A DNA stretch of 48,073 nucleotides from Paenisporosarcina sp. TG20 (GTDB lineage: Bacteria; Bacillota; Bacilli; Bacillales_A; Planococcaceae), in contig NZ_ALJG01000359.1 in the NCBI RefSeq assembly GCF_000286315.1, forward strand, positions 1 through 48,073, read 5' to 3'. Each line of letters opens with the position of its first letter. Position 1 is the stretch's first letter. The notes beneath the pieces are model-generated. The model was given only the letters and a program-made list of their open reading frames with translations, made no database searches and was not told the origin of the DNA. The position numbers and the translations under genes are program-made. Positions 18,542-28,768 of the stretch are shown here, piece by piece.

Positions 18542-21500
18542 TTAGACATTTAGTTCAAATTCCATTTGTGCCATCAACTCTGCTTGCTTAACCACGGTCT
18601 CCACTGCATCTTTCTGTAAATCAGGTGGATAGCCGTATTTTTTCAGCAATTTACGAACAGTCACACGCATTTTCGCTCTTGCTGATTCACGTAGATTCCA
18701 ATCGATACTCATATTCTCTTTAATAGATTTTGTGAGCTCATGTGCAATGAGTTTAAGTGTATCGTCTCCTAATACTTGTTCAGCAGTTTCGTGCGATGAT
18801 AGGGCATCGTAGAAAGCAATTTCTTCTTTAATTAGTCCCGCTTTCTCACCACTTTTATAAGCTTCATCCATCTCCTTAGCCAATGCAATGAGTTCCTCAA
18901 TGACTTTTGATGTTTCGATAGCACGCTTATTGTATTTGTTGAGTGCCCCTTCAAGCATTTCGGAAAACTTACGTGCCTTGATTAAATTCGTTCGTTGGAC
19001 CGACTTTACTTTGCCATTTAATAAGCGGTTTAACAGCTCAACAGCTAAGTTTTTATATGGCATTGCCCTTACATCTTCTAAAAACTGGTCCGATAATATT
19101 GAAATATCTGGATTATCTAAACCGAGTGATTCATAAATATCAATGACCTCTTCTGAAATGATTGATTTGGAAATCAATTGATTAATACTGGCTTCCATTT
19201 GGGCATTTGTTTTCTTCTTACTGCCATCACCAATGCTTTTTACAAGGCTGGCTTTTACCGCCTTGAAGAAACCAATTTCAGCGTTTATCTCCTGTGCTTC
19301 CTCTGTAGTTGCACATAATGCAAATGCCTTTGATAGTTCAGTTACGGTGTTAATAAATCGACGTTTTTCATCCTCACCAAGACCTAGAACAAAATCCATT
19401 GTGGAAATAATAGCATTCATTCTCTTCGTTGATTTCTCAGACAAATAGCCACTGTAATCATGCCCATATAACATTTCGGTGAGCACTTCATATTTTTCTA
19501 ACAGTATGTCTACAACAATCGATGTATCTATACCCGCTGTATCTTTATCGCTCTCTGTATACTGATGTAATGCTTCTTTTAAGCTCTCTGCAATCCCAAT
19601 GTAGTCTACGATTAATCCACCAGGTTTGTCTTTGAACACACGGTTCACACGAGCAATCGCTTGCATCAAATTATGCCCTTTCATCGGCTTATCGATATAC
19701 ATTGTATTCATTGCAGGGACATCAAAACCTGTCAGCCACATATCACGCACGATAACAATTTTTAAAGAGTCATCATTATCTTTCATACGCTTAGATAAAT
19801 ATTCACGTCGCTTTTTATTACCAATGAATGGTTGCCAATCTGACGGGTCACTAGATGCCCCTGTCATTACGATTTTTATGATACCTTTATCGTCATCATC
19901 CGAGTGCCAATGTGGACGCAACTTCTTGATTTCCTTGTATAAATCAATTGCAATACGACGTGACATCACGACAACCATCGACTTTCCGAACATCGCATCT
20001 TGTCGTTCTTCATAATGCTTCACTATGTCATCGGCTAAACGACTGACCCTTGATTCCGCCCCAGCAACTGCCTCTAAACGAGACCATTTCGACTTCATCT
20101 TCTCTTTCACTGTTTGCTCTTGGTCTTCCGTTATTTCCTCGTACTCATCATCAATACGTAAGTCACTAGGTAAATCGAGCGGAATGATACGACTTTCATA
20201 AAATATTTTAACGGTTGAACCATCTTCTACTGCTTGTGTCATATCATAAATATCAATGTAATCACCAAATACAGCTGGCGTGTTTTTATCCGTTGCTTCA
20301 ACAGGTGTTCCCGTAAACCCAACAAATGAAGCATTTGGCAATGCATCACGAACATATTTCGCAAACCCGTACTTCGTTTCTACATCATTTCCACGAATTG
20401 TTGCTCCAAATCCATATTGTGAACGGTGAGCTTCATCCACCATTACTATTACATTGGTACGGCTTGTTAAACAAGGCATTAAACCTGTTTCTTCATCTGG
20501 AGAAAACTTCTGCAATGTAGTAAAAATAATACCACCAGACTCAACAGATAGTAGCTGTCTCAACTCATCTCGGCTATTTGCTTGATTCGGTGTTTGACGT
20601 AAAATACCATCTGAAATCGAAAATGTATTAAAAAGCTGGTCATCTAAATCGTTGCGGTCTGTTAAAACGACAATCGTTGGATTATTCATTGACTGAATAA
20701 GCTTACCTGCATAAAACACCATCGACAAGCTCTTGCCGGAACCTTGGGTATGCCATACAACACCAATTTTATGGTCTCCTTGTACAGCGACCTTCGCTTT
20801 TTCCACGGCTTTATTCACTGCATGAAATTGATGATACGCCGCTAAAATCTTATACGTATTCTCTCCATCGGTTTGAAACAAAATAAAGTTACGTAAAATG
20901 TCCATGAACCGCTTTGGCTCTAACATTCCTTTTAACAATACTTCTAATTGTGATAAAGACGTAGGAGCCAATTCTAAGCCATCAATTGTTCGCCACTTCA
21001 TGAAACGTTCTTCATTGGCTGTTAATGAACCAACGCGAGCATTAACCCCATCACTCGTGATTAAAAAGGCATTATATCGGAACAAAGAAGGAATGGTTTG
21101 CTTATACGTTTGAAGCTGATTATAGCCTTCTGAAATGCCTGTTGCCTCATTTGTTGCATTTTTTAGTTCAATGACTACTAATGGTAATCCATTCACAAAA
21201 ACAAGAATATCAGGACGCTTATTTTGATTTCCTTCTATAATAGTAAACTGATTAACTGCCACAAAATCATTATTGTGTGAATTTTCAAAATCATAAAGCC
21301 AAACTTTGACCGTTGGATTGTGACCATCTGTACCTTGCAGCTCAATATCCAATCCGTCAGTCACCATCTTATGAAACTTTTCATTATTCACAACTAAACT
21401 TGGTGATTCATTAGCTTCAACTTTTTGTACTGCTATATTAATTGCTTCAAGAGGTACTTGTGGGTTAATACGACAAAGTGAATAACGTAAACGCTCCGTT

Positions 21501-21640
21501 AACACCACATCTTGATAGCTGTCACGCTCAGGGCTATACCCTTCATGTGCAATATCAGGTCCAGCCAAGATGGAATAATCCATCTCTGCTAACCATTCAA
21601 GCGTCGCTTCCTCTAAATCTGACTCCAAATATTTAAACAT
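18542..21640 (-). CDS. hsdR: Type I restriction endonuclease subunit R
   Basis: The 1032-residue motor/nuclease subunit carries, in order, a PD-(D/E)xK nuclease (RPDILVFVN near 142-150 and VIELKN near 156-161), the superfamily 2 helicase motif I TQGSGKS near 298-304, the DEAH box ([10 protein letters not shown]) near 401-410, then [19 protein letters not shown], and the motif VI region [11 protein letters not shown] long helical C-terminus for HsdM contact follows. It translocates DNA from the unmethylated target and cleaves at a distance. I start at the ATG at 21640, 1 bp after the hsdS stop, with GGTGG upstream. An earlier in-frame start inside hsdS gives 23 extra non-family residues. Last gene of a compact hsdM-hsdS-hsdR operon. 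Confidence 0.95.
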   Translation of the reverse strand: MFKYLESDLEEATLEWLAEMDYSILAGPDIAHEGYSPERDSYQDVVLTERLRYSLCRINPQVPLEAINIAVQKVEANESPSLVVNNEKFHKMVTDGLDIELQGTDGHNPTVKVWLYDFENSHNNDFVAVNQFTIIEGNQNKRPDILVFVNGLPLVVIELKNATNEATGISEGYNQLQTYKQTIPSLFRYNAFLITSDGVNARVGSLTANEERFMKWRTIDGLELAPTSLSQLEVLLKGMLEPKRFMDILRNFILFQTDGENTYKILAAYHQFHAVNKAVEKAKVAVQGDHKIGVVWHTQGSGKSLSMVFYAGKLIQSMNNPTIVVLTDRNDLDDQLFNTFSISDGILRQTPNQANSRDELRQLLSVESGGIIFTTLQKFSPDEETGLMPCLTSRTNVIVMVDEAHRSQYGFGATIRGNDVETKYGFAKYVRDALPNASFVGFTGTPVEATDKNTPAVFGDYIDIYDMTQAVEDGSTVKIFYESRIIPLDLPSDLRIDDEYEEITEDQEQTVKEKMKSKWSRLEAVAGAESRVSRLADDIVKHYEERQDAMFGKSMVVVMSRRIAIDLYKEIKKLRPHWHSDDDDKGIIKIVMTGASSDPSDWQPFIGNKKRREYLSKRMKDNDDSLKIVIVRDMWLTGFDVPAMNTMYIDKPMKGHNLMQAIARVNRVFKDKPGGLIVDYIGIAESLKEALHQYTESDKDTAGIDTSIVVDILLEKYEVLTEMLYGHDYSGYLSEKSTKRMNAIISTMDFVLGLGEDEKRRFINTVTELSKAFALCATTEEAQEINAEIGFFKAVKASLVKSIGDGSKKKTNAQMEASINQLISKSIISEEVIDIYESLGLDNPDISILSDQFLEDVRAMPYKNLAVELLNRLLNGKVKSVQRTNLIKARKFSEMLEGALNKYNKRAIETSKVIEELIALAKEMDEAYKSGEKAGLIKEEIAFYDALSSHETAEQVLGDDTLKLIAHELTKSIKENMSIDWNLRESARAKMRVTVRKLLKKYGYPPDLQKDAVETVVKQAELMAQMEFELNV

Positions 21641-21641
21641 A

Positions 21642-22829
21642 TCAATCCACCATACTTTCGTCTGGGATATCGATTTCTCCAGAGAGGAGTTTTGGGATAA
21701 GAGTATCACGAATTTGCATCAAATTTTTATTTTGTTGCTGACTAGCCCAAACCCAATTATTTTGAGTTTCAATAATATTAGTTAACTCTTTTAATTCTTT
21801 TTCCTTAGGTAATAGAATTTTAATTGATAAAATATCATTTGGCTTAATAGATGGGTATGTACTCGTACTTTGTTCAGCTACGGCTTGTAGATTTCTTTCA
21901 ATATCTTCTTGGGTAAGCCATAAATAAATCAAATCATTTGAATACTTACCTTTACTACCTAGGACTACAAAACCCGTTGATGCTACCATGTTTTCAAGTG
22001 GCTCTTTTATTATTCCATGATGTTGTTGATTAGGTCTAACTGTAGAATATACAATATCATTCGGTTGTATTTTTCTTTTTGCCCTACTTGGAATTTTATC
22101 ATTTTCAATATTTAGGTTTTGTATATTATCAATACAATTTCTAGTTATATTACCTGTATCAAGATAGTTCAAATGTGACCACTTATCTTGCTTTGATAAA
22201 GTTTTCTTATTGGACGCGCACATTTCTCCTATTGTAACTAATTTCCACCCCTCAGGTATCTCCCCTAACTCACTCTCCACCATCTTGCCACCACTTGATT
22301 TATAAGGTAGCCCTTCCTCATTCGGAAATTCAAAATCAATAAACCACAATTTGAACAGTGTTTGAGATATTTCTTCAAGTAATTCAATTATCTTTAAATT
22401 AGATTGATTTTTTTCATCAAGTTTTCTTAATAAATATCCGATTTTTCTTTGTTTATCTTCAGATAAAACTTTTATTGAAATAGAGTTTAGAATTGATTGG
22501 TTAACTAAAGGTTGAGCTGAACCGGAAGCTAATTCGTTCAATCTTAATGATTTTAAAATATAATAAAGATAGTATGAATCCACATTTTCATTGGGCACAA
22601 CACCAATAGTATTATCAGAAATCCATGCTGAATTATCTAGATAATGTACCGAACCACAATTTGCTCCAACCCTACCAATAACAATAGACTCTTTAGTTAA
22701 TATGTAATCATCACTGTAGCCAATTAAACCATTGGCACCAAATAATTCATATTTACCCGACTTTTTCTTAACTGTTTTTTTCCCGTTTTTCAATAATGCA
22801 AGGTCTTTTAGCGTTGCTTTAAAACTCAT
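21642..22829 (-). CDS. hsdS: Type I restriction-modification specificity subunit S
   Basis: The 395-residue protein has two target-recognition domains separated and followed by conserved helices. TRD1 spans ~1-130. The central conserved helix lies at ~135-175 ([20 protein letters not shown], then [11 protein letters not shown]). TRD2 spans ~195-345 ([15 protein letters not shown]). The distal helix ends PKLLSGEID. This is the normal full-length layout, so it should recognise a bipartite site whose sequence cannot be predicted here. The ATG at 22829 overlaps the hsdM stop by 11 bp, with GGGGGG as ribosome site. Confidence 0.93.
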   Translation of the reverse strand: MSFKATLKDLALLKNGKKTVKKKSGKYELFGANGLIGYSDDYILTKESIVIGRVGANCGSVHYLDNSAWISDNTIGVVPNENVDSYYLYYILKSLRLNELASGSAQPLVNQSILNSISIKVLSEDKQRKIGYLLRKLDEKNQSNLKIIELLEEISQTLFKLWFIDFEFPNEEGLPYKSSGGKMVESELGEIPEGWKLVTIGEMCASNKKTLSKQDKWSHLNYLDTGNITRNCIDNIQNLNIENDKIPSRAKRKIQPNDIVYSTVRPNQQHHGIIKEPLENMVASTGFVVLGSKGKYSNDLIYLWLTQEDIERNLQAVAEQSTSTYPSIKPNDILSIKILLPKEKELKELTNIIETQNNWVWASQQQNKNLMQIRDTLIPKLLSGEIDIPDESMVD

Positions 22830-24339
22830 ACCCAATCCCCCCTAAAACTTGGCGGATTTGTTCTTCTAGCTCTTTTGATTTCGAAAATTGTTCGGAAAGT
22901 TCTGTTGTTAGTCGTATCATTCTCTCTTCTAATGGCTCGATATCTTTTTCTACTTCTCCCAATCCAACATAGCGACCAGGCGTTAATATATAGTCATTAT
23001 TACGAACTTCTTCTAAAGATGCCGCCTTACAGAAACCTTGTATATCTTCATATGTTTCATCTGAAGTACCACGCCATGTATGAAATGCTTTTGTAATCTT
23101 TTCAATATCAGCATCCGCGAATTCTTTATGCGTACGGTCAGCCATAAAACCAAGTTTACGTGCATCAATAAATAGAATTTCACCATTACGAGAGCGTTTA
23201 CCTGTTTTTGATTTATTTTTTGATACGAACCAAATACAAACAGGAATTTGTGTTGAGTAGAAAAATTGCCCCGGAAGCGTCACTATACACTCTACCAACT
23301 CATTTTCAATTAAGTTTTTACGGATTTCCCCCTCACCTGATGTATTAGATGACATCGAACCGTTTGCTAAAACAAAACCTGCTGTACCTGCCGGTGCAAG
23401 TTTTGAAACCATATGCTGAATCCATGCATAGTTCGCATTACTAGTTGGTGGTGTACCATATTGCCAACGTACATCTCCAGATAACTTATCTCCACCCCAA
23501 TCTTTGATATTAAAAGGTGGATTTGCCATGATAAAGTCTGCTTTTAATCCTTTATGTAAATCACTATGAAATGTATCTGCATTATGAGTCCCAATATTGC
23601 TATCAATCCCACGAATCGCTAAATTCATTTTACATAGCTTCCATGTTGTCGGATTTGATTCTTGTCCATAAACAGCAATATCTCCAAGCTTTCCTTGATG
23701 TTCTTCCACAAATTTCTCACTTTGTACGAACATTCCACCTGAACCACAACAAGGGTCATAAATACGCCCTTTATATGGTTCAAGCATCTCGACTAATAAA
23801 CTCACAACAGACGACGGCGTATAGAATTCCCCACCATTCTTCCCTTCAGCACTTGCAAATTTGCTTAAAAAATACTCATAAACTCTGCCTAATATATCTT
23901 TTGAACGACTATCTTCATCTCCAACTTTAAAAGAAAATAAATCAATCGTTTCACCAAGACGCACTTTATCTAATGCTTGACGTGCATAATCTTTTGGTAG
24001 AACCCCTTGCAACGATGGATTTTCCTTTTCAATCGCAATCATTGCTTTATCAATCAATTGCCCAATATCTGGTTTTTTTGCATTATCTTTTATATATGAC
24101 CAACGAGCTTCTTTTGGAACCCAGAAAATATTTTCCGCTAAATATTCATCTGCATCTTCGGAGTCTGACCATTCGTCTGCCTCTAACTCAGCATGTTTCT
24201 CCTCAAAAGAATCTGAGACATATTTTAAAAACAGTAATCCTAATACTACATTTTTATATTCACCTGAATCCATCGACCCACGTAGCTTATCTGCCATACT
24301 CCATAATTTTTCTTCAAATCCTAAATTTGCTGTTGCCAT
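22819..24339 (-). CDS. hsdM: Type I restriction-modification methyltransferase subunit M
   Basis: The 506-residue N6-adenine methyltransferase has an N-terminal HsdM helical domain, [18 protein letters not shown] near 169-186, SAM-binding motif DPCCGSGGM near 195-203 and catalytic motif IV NPPF near 273-276. These are standard. It methylates host DNA at the HsdS-defined site and forms the M2S and R2M2S complexes. The start is ATG at 24339 with GGAGG 8 nt upstream. A TTG one codon earlier is less likely. A TATAAT at 24375-24380 may be the -10 box of the operon promoter, but no good -35 box is seen. Confidence 0.95.
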   Translation of the reverse strand: MATANLGFEEKLWSMADKLRGSMDSGEYKNVVLGLLFLKYVSDSFEEKHAELEADEWSDSEDADEYLAENIFWVPKEARWSYIKDNAKKPDIGQLIDKAMIAIEKENPSLQGVLPKDYARQALDKVRLGETIDLFSFKVGDEDSRSKDILGRVYEYFLSKFASAEGKNGGEFYTPSSVVSLLVEMLEPYKGRIYDPCCGSGGMFVQSEKFVEEHQGKLGDIAVYGQESNPTTWKLCKMNLAIRGIDSNIGTHNADTFHSDLHKGLKADFIMANPPFNIKDWGGDKLSGDVRWQYGTPPTSNANYAWIQHMVSKLAPAGTAGFVLANGSMSSNTSGEGEIRKNLIENELVECIVTLPGQFFYSTQIPVCIWFVSKNKSKTGKRSRNGEILFIDARKLGFMADRTHKEFADADIEKITKAFHTWRGTSDETYEDIQGFCKAASLEEVRNNDYILTPGRYVGLGEVEKDIEPLEERMIRLTTELSEQFSKSKELEEQIRQVLGGIGYEF

Positions 24340-24875
24340 CAATTAAACCTCCAAAAATTATACATTACAAGTTAATTATAGTATTAAAACGAATCACTAA
24401 ACAGATGCAATACACTTCTTTTATGTGCATTTTCCGAAAACCATGAACAAAGTATGAGCATAACACGTTTTTCAGACAAAACAAAAAGAGAAAAACCTTT
24501 ATTGTTAGGTGAGAATTACATCATGCAGCCCATGACTTTGCTGATGCATTTACTCAGGAATATCTGCCACTACCGCTTCAGTAGTAAAGAACAGTGCTGC
24601 TACAGATGTTACGAACGTACGTTATCACTGGGTTTTAATCCTATAGACTACTTCTTGTATTCACCTATCTAAATTATTGCATTAATAAAATCAATATATT
24701 ATTAGGTTTATTCAAAAACAATCAACTTCTACGAAATTCTTCGAATCGCATGGACTGTATGAAGTATTGTGTGAGTTGACCTACTATGTATCGTACACAT
24801 AGAAAGAGCCTACAAAAATGTGGAAATATAGCCCCCTCATACCTTTAATATGGAACATGTCCCCCTAATGCAATA
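24340..24875. other. Intergenic region between hsdM and the zinc-ribbon nuclease gene
   Basis: I see no supported gene. It holds the hsdM ribosome site and a TATAAT (24375-24380), a 10-bp palindrome AACGTACGTT near 24614, a short inverted repeat CTATGT/ACATAG near 24783-24801, and two similar CCCCCT stretches near 24832 and 24861. Short plus-strand frames here lack ribosome sites and family resemblance. Confidence 0.5.
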
Positions 24876-26626
24876 TCAAGAGATATATATCCCCGAATCC
24901 ATTAATAACCTATGGTGCATCAAGGCTTCATTTAATATACTATCAACCTCGCTGAGTCTATAATATGGTATCCTTAATAATTTAATATCGTTGTCCATAC
25001 AGAATTTATCCTTTACCTTATCACGAATTTGAAGTTCATTATATGCCTTTTCTCCGCCAAATGATTCAATAGGTTTAAAGTGCTGTTCTCCATCATACTC
25101 AATTAACACTGATAACTCACCATTCTTTAATACCCCAAAGTCAAATGGAAGTACTCTGTTGAGTCTACATTCATTAATTCTATACTGAGAGATAAAGCTA
25201 ATATTATTAGACTCTAAGAATCTTCTTATAGCTGTCTCTCCCTTGCTCTCGTTGCATTTTGGGCATCGTCTTCCAGTGCTGACGAATTTGTGTGGAGTTG
25301 TCTTCCAAACGTGACCACAAGTCTCATGTCTCATCTTAATTTTATTATGAGCACCCTTGTATTGTTCCACAGGAGTATACTCATCTCCTACTAACATCGC
25401 AATGTTTTCAATGAATTGCTCATGAGTTTTCATTTGAGATAGCGTAGAGCAGAATTTGCAATTCCTTGTCAATATTGCTATTGGAGACTTTACAAACTCA
25501 TTCCCACATATATTATGTCTCACAAGAATACCTTTTTTGCTGCCTGTATATTCTCCTATTACAGTATAATTATCTCCAAATAATATACGCAACTGTTCTT
25601 TAAAGTCATCCGCTGTCTTCATTCTACTTTCTGCACTTTGTATTCGCATGCATCTAGGACACCTTGTATGCTCTTTACCTGTAAACTTCATAGGGGCAAC
25701 TGGAAACTCATCTCCACAAGTATTGTGTCTCATCATAATCTTTTCAATTGAATTAATATATAGTCCTAAGACCTCGTACTCATTCCCAACTAATTCAAAA
25801 ACTTCATCTACAAACTGCTCATGAGTCTTTAACATGTTACCTGCACACTTTGGACATCTATGACCACTTAAGAAACCCGAAGGTATCGATTCCCATTCAT
25901 GACTACATACATTATGTCTAGTAAGAACAGTCTCATTTGTAACCCTGAAATCTCCCAGAACAGTATATTCATCTCCTACTAACTCGTGAATCTCTTCTCT
26001 ATACATTTTTGGAGTTCTTTGAATTCCTCTTTGACATTTAGGACATCTTTTACCACTTTTAAAATTTGATGGACTAACAGGATACTCAAAGCCACATTCA
26101 TTATGCTTCATCAATATGTGTTCATGATTACTTAAGTACTCACCTAAGACTGAGTATTCACTTCCTACTATATCAAGCACATCATCTATGTATTTCTCTG
26201 TCGTGTGTCGTTGTTTATCTGCAGATTCTTTGTTGGAACATAACTTACATCGTTGACCAGTTAAGAAGTTGCTCGGTTGCATTTCAAATACTCTTCCACA
26301 CTCATTATGCTTAAACTCAATCTTCTTCTTGCTTGTAGTGTAGTTCCCTAATACGGAGAATTCATCTCCAACTTTTTCAAAGACCTCTCCCACAAACTGT
26401 TCATGAGACTTTGTCTGTTTTCTCTTTCCCTCCGCTCGTGAGCAATCTATGCATCTTCTGCCCCCCAAAACTTATTGGGAGAAACCTGATACTCAAGACC
26501 ACATTCATTATGCCTCATTAATAACTTTTCACCTGTATTTATGTAATCACCAATAACTGTATATTCGTTGCCAACTTTATTAAAAACTTCTCCCACAAAT
26601 TGTTCTTGTGTTTTCTTTCGCACCAT
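24876..26626 (-). pseudogene. Seven-repeat zinc-ribbon protein with C-terminal Vsr-like nuclease, frameshifted in a G6 run
   Basis: Read across one frameshift, this encodes about 583 residues. There are seven repeats of ~60 residues, each like THEQFV-EVF-LVG-EY-VLG-Y...HN-CG...P--F--G-RCPKC, with one His/Cys pair and one CxxC as a putative zinc site. A nuclease-like domain follows (SKGETAIRRFLESNNI, LPFDF, then LIEYDGEQHF and KLLRIPYYRL), the pattern of Vsr-like/PD-(D/E)xK phage and homing-type endonucleases. The ATG at 26626 opens repeat 1 but the frame is lost in TTTTGGGGGG at 26461-26470. The remaining six repeats and nuclease stay open from 26468. One extra base would restore KFxGGRRC. 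It may be a mutation, a sequencing error or a variable tract. It lies 43 bp downstream of the resolvase, probably in the same transcript. Confidence 0.75.
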
Positions 26627-26669
26627 ATTTTCCCCTACTTACTTAATATTTTTCTGTAAAAGTAATTTC

Positions 26670-27236
26670 TTAACCTTGGCTATTTGCTTCTTGTTCATTT
26701 TTTCTGCGGATAAGGGTTCTCTTAGTGATACCTGTCATCCCTTCGACTTCCTTGTATGTATGAGTCTCAAGCAGTTGCAAAGCGTGTTGCACTTGTTGTT
26801 TTGTATGCTTTCTTGGTCTACCTTCCTTAAAATCATCACGTTGCCTAGCGAGAGCCTTGCCTTCTTGAGTACGTTCAACAATTAGGTTTCGCTCCATCTG
26901 AGCCACTGCTAATAGAGTAGTTAAGAAGAAGTGTCCCATGGTTGTATCTTCTAGCAATCCTACATTAAGCACATGAACCTTTACCCCCTTCTCGAACAGC
27001 TTCTCAATAACTTCTATACCTTCTTTAGTGTTACGAGCCAATCGATCCAGTTTTGTTACTACCAATGTATCCCCCTCTTGAAGTTCTCGGAGCAGTAAGC
27101 TGAATACTGGTCTATCTGTTTTCATGCCAGTGAATTTCTCTTCACGGATAATCTCGCATTTCTCTGAGTGTAACGCCTGTTTTTGAACCGCTAGTTCTTG
27201 TGCTACTGTACTCACTCGTGCATATCCATATTTCAT
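26670..27236 (-). CDS. Serine recombinase (resolvase/invertase family)
   Basis: The 188-residue protein has the N-terminal catalytic domain [12 protein letters not shown] with the nucleophile Ser at residue 9, then [23 protein letters not shown] (conserved arginines) and [26 protein letters not shown] (the E helix). A short C-terminal helix-turn-helix follows ([10 protein letters not shown]..., [19 protein letters not shown]). This is the size of Tn3/Hin-type resolvases and invertases, not the large integrases. Resolvase or invertase cannot be told apart by eye. The start is the ATG at 27236 with GGAGG 7 nt upstream. The nuclease gene follows in the same direction. Confidence 0.92.
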   Translation of the reverse strand: MKYGYARVSTVAQELAVQKQALHSEKCEIIREEKFTGMKTDRPVFSLLLRELQEGDTLVVTKLDRLARNTKEGIEVIEKLFEKGVKVHVLNVGLLEDTTMGHFFLTTLLAVAQMERNLIVERTQEGKALARQRDDFKEGRPRKHTKQQVQHALQLLETHTYKEVEGMTGITKRTLIRRKNEQEANSQG

Positions 27237-27275
27237 CTTTAATCCTCCATTTTTGCTGCCCATTTATGTCACTAT

Positions 27276-27347
27276 GTTTTGTCACCTGTCAACACCTTGA
27301 TATTACTACATTGCAAAAGGGGTGTCAATACTATTAAGTTTTGTCAC
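27276..27347. repeat. Paired GTTTTGTCAC direct repeats upstream of the resolvase gene
   Basis: Two perfect 10-bp copies (27276-27285 and 27338-27347), with further GTCA elements between them, lie 40-110 bp upstream of the resolvase start. Resolvase genes often sit beside their res site, so this could be the recombinase or autoregulatory site. That is inference. Confidence 0.4.
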
Positions 27348-27372
27348 TCTCTCTATTAAACTGAGTGTATAT

Positions 27373-27426
27373 ATTTAAATGCTAAAAGGACTACGTTTAT
27401 CAACTTAGTCCTTTTAGCATTTAAAT
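27373..27426. terminator. 21-bp perfect hairpin, probably bidirectional terminator
   Basis: 27373-27393 and 27406-27426 are perfect reverse complements (ATTTAAATGCTAAAAGGACTA with a 12-nt loop). The A/T-rich outer part gives weak U-rich ends in both directions. It lies between the end of the NucS-like gene and the resolvase start region, so it may end the former transcript. Confidence 0.6.
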
Positions 27427-27543
27427 TCAATTATTTCTTTAACTCAGCTGCTTTTTTCTTATTGCTTATCTCTGTATCAGAGTAGGCTATGAATTTTAGT
27501 CCATCCTTTGAAGTTTGGATTTAGGGTGTTTTTCTAATTTCTG

Positions 27544-28464
27544 TTACATTGGTTGTATTGAGAACATCCAACCATATTGATATATTTGTATTTTTTCTTT
27601 TGTTAGCTGCTTCACTACTTCAGCTTCGAAATGAGGTAAGATTCCTTTACATACAATAATACCTTTAACATCTTTGATATTCTCTTCATCTTCATATCTC
27701 TTTATGTATCCCTTAATTTGCTTAAGAACTTCTGGACCTATCTCATTCTTTTTAATTTCCACAATATAAATTTGTTGAGTCTTAACATTCTTGACTAATA
27801 GGTCTAACCTTTTACCATCTATTAATTGATGTTGTCTGCCGAGAAAAATAAGGTCTTTATCTAATACACTAGGGTTATTAGCAAGAAATTGTTCAATGTC
27901 AGCTTCACTAAGTTGTCTAATTTCATCACTAGAAAGTTGCTTTTGCCTTAGATAACTCTGATTATGTAAATCATTCACTTTTTGTAGTAACAATTTAATC
28001 TGCACATCGGTTAACGCAGACCAATTTCTAAACTTTGACGAAAGCGCTCCTAGTTCAGTCTGATTAGGAGAGGGGGTAAAGAGAATAGATAATTCTCCCA
28101 GTACTGCCCTGTTAATTTCCAGCGGTGTATGTAGTACCACAGATTTAATTGGATTTCCAAAAACAATAACTTCATTGTCTTGAATTTTAGTGCTAATCAA
28201 GTGAGGGTTTCGGTATTTCATCATTATTATTTTATCTGCTCTTGCCTTTTGAATATCCATTACTTCTTCCACTTCATAAAAAGCAGTAATGAACCGTTTA
28301 TTTTTTATGCTAGTATGAAAAAATAGATAATCTCCTTTGAAAACCTTATTTTTCAAAGTATACCCCCTGCCCCCTTTATCCCCATAAGTATATTCAGAAA
28401 ATAATGGGTCTTCTTCGCCATCGTTCCTCTTCGGGTCTAAATATGGAATAAGATAACTAGTCAA
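27544..28464 (-). CDS. NucS/DUF91-like endonuclease with an N-terminal PUA-like domain
   Basis: The C-terminal half (from about residue 185) reads EADIEQFLANNPSVLD, FLGRQHQLIDGKRLDLLV, then YIVEIKKNEIGPEVLKQIKGYI. This is the D...ExK core of the NucS/RecB-like (PD-(D/E)xK) nuclease family. The N-terminal ~150 residues (GDYLFFHTSI, RFITAFYEVEEVM) look like a small beta-barrel domain such as those that read modified bases, but I cannot name it. Together with its place beside a type I restriction system this suggests a defence nuclease, perhaps modification-dependent (inference). I choose the TTG at 28464, 9 nt after GGGAGG. A TTG at 28473 abuts that site. Confidence 0.65.
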   Translation of the reverse strand: MTSYLIPYLDPKRNDGEEDPLFSEYTYGDKGGRGYTLKNKVFKGDYLFFHTSIKNKRFITAFYEVEEVMDIQKARADKIIMMKYRNPHLISTKIQDNEVIVFGNPIKSVVLHTPLEINRAVLGELSILFTPSPNQTELGALSSKFRNWSALTDVQIKLLLQKVNDLHNQSYLRQKQLSSDEIRQLSEADIEQFLANNPSVLDKDLIFLGRQHQLIDGKRLDLLVKNVKTQQIYIVEIKKNEIGPEVLKQIKGYIKRYEDEENIKDVKGIIVCKGILPHFEAEVVKQLTKEKIQIYQYGWMFSIQPM

Positions 28465-28768
28465 AATATTCAACCTCCCATTGTATCTATCCTTACTCTT
28501 CTTTTCAATCGCTAAAGGACAATCTTAAGCAATCAATCTAAAAGACCATCTAAAACACCACTACAAGCAATCTGAGCGTCTGTGGGCGGTGTTCTCTATG
28601 TTATCTTATCCTAATCTGATGTCCCTGGATAATTACTTCGCAGCCTTTAATGATTTCCTGCAAGCACTACACCTTGTTCCATCTTTAGAATGATGTCTTT
28701 TGAAAAAAGGTAAATCTAAACATTTTGTCGAATAATAAATACAGAGTGATTTACTAAGGGGAAATCAA

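Noticed and set aside
24454..24672. Plus-strand 72-codon frame between hsdM and the nuclease gene
   Set aside because: No ribosome site and no recognisable family. The composition does not look coding.
24876..26626. Regular repeats every ~180 bp suggested a CRISPR-like or satellite array
   Set aside because: The periodicity is at protein level (zinc-ribbon units in one frame). The DNA copies are diverged and there are no spacers.
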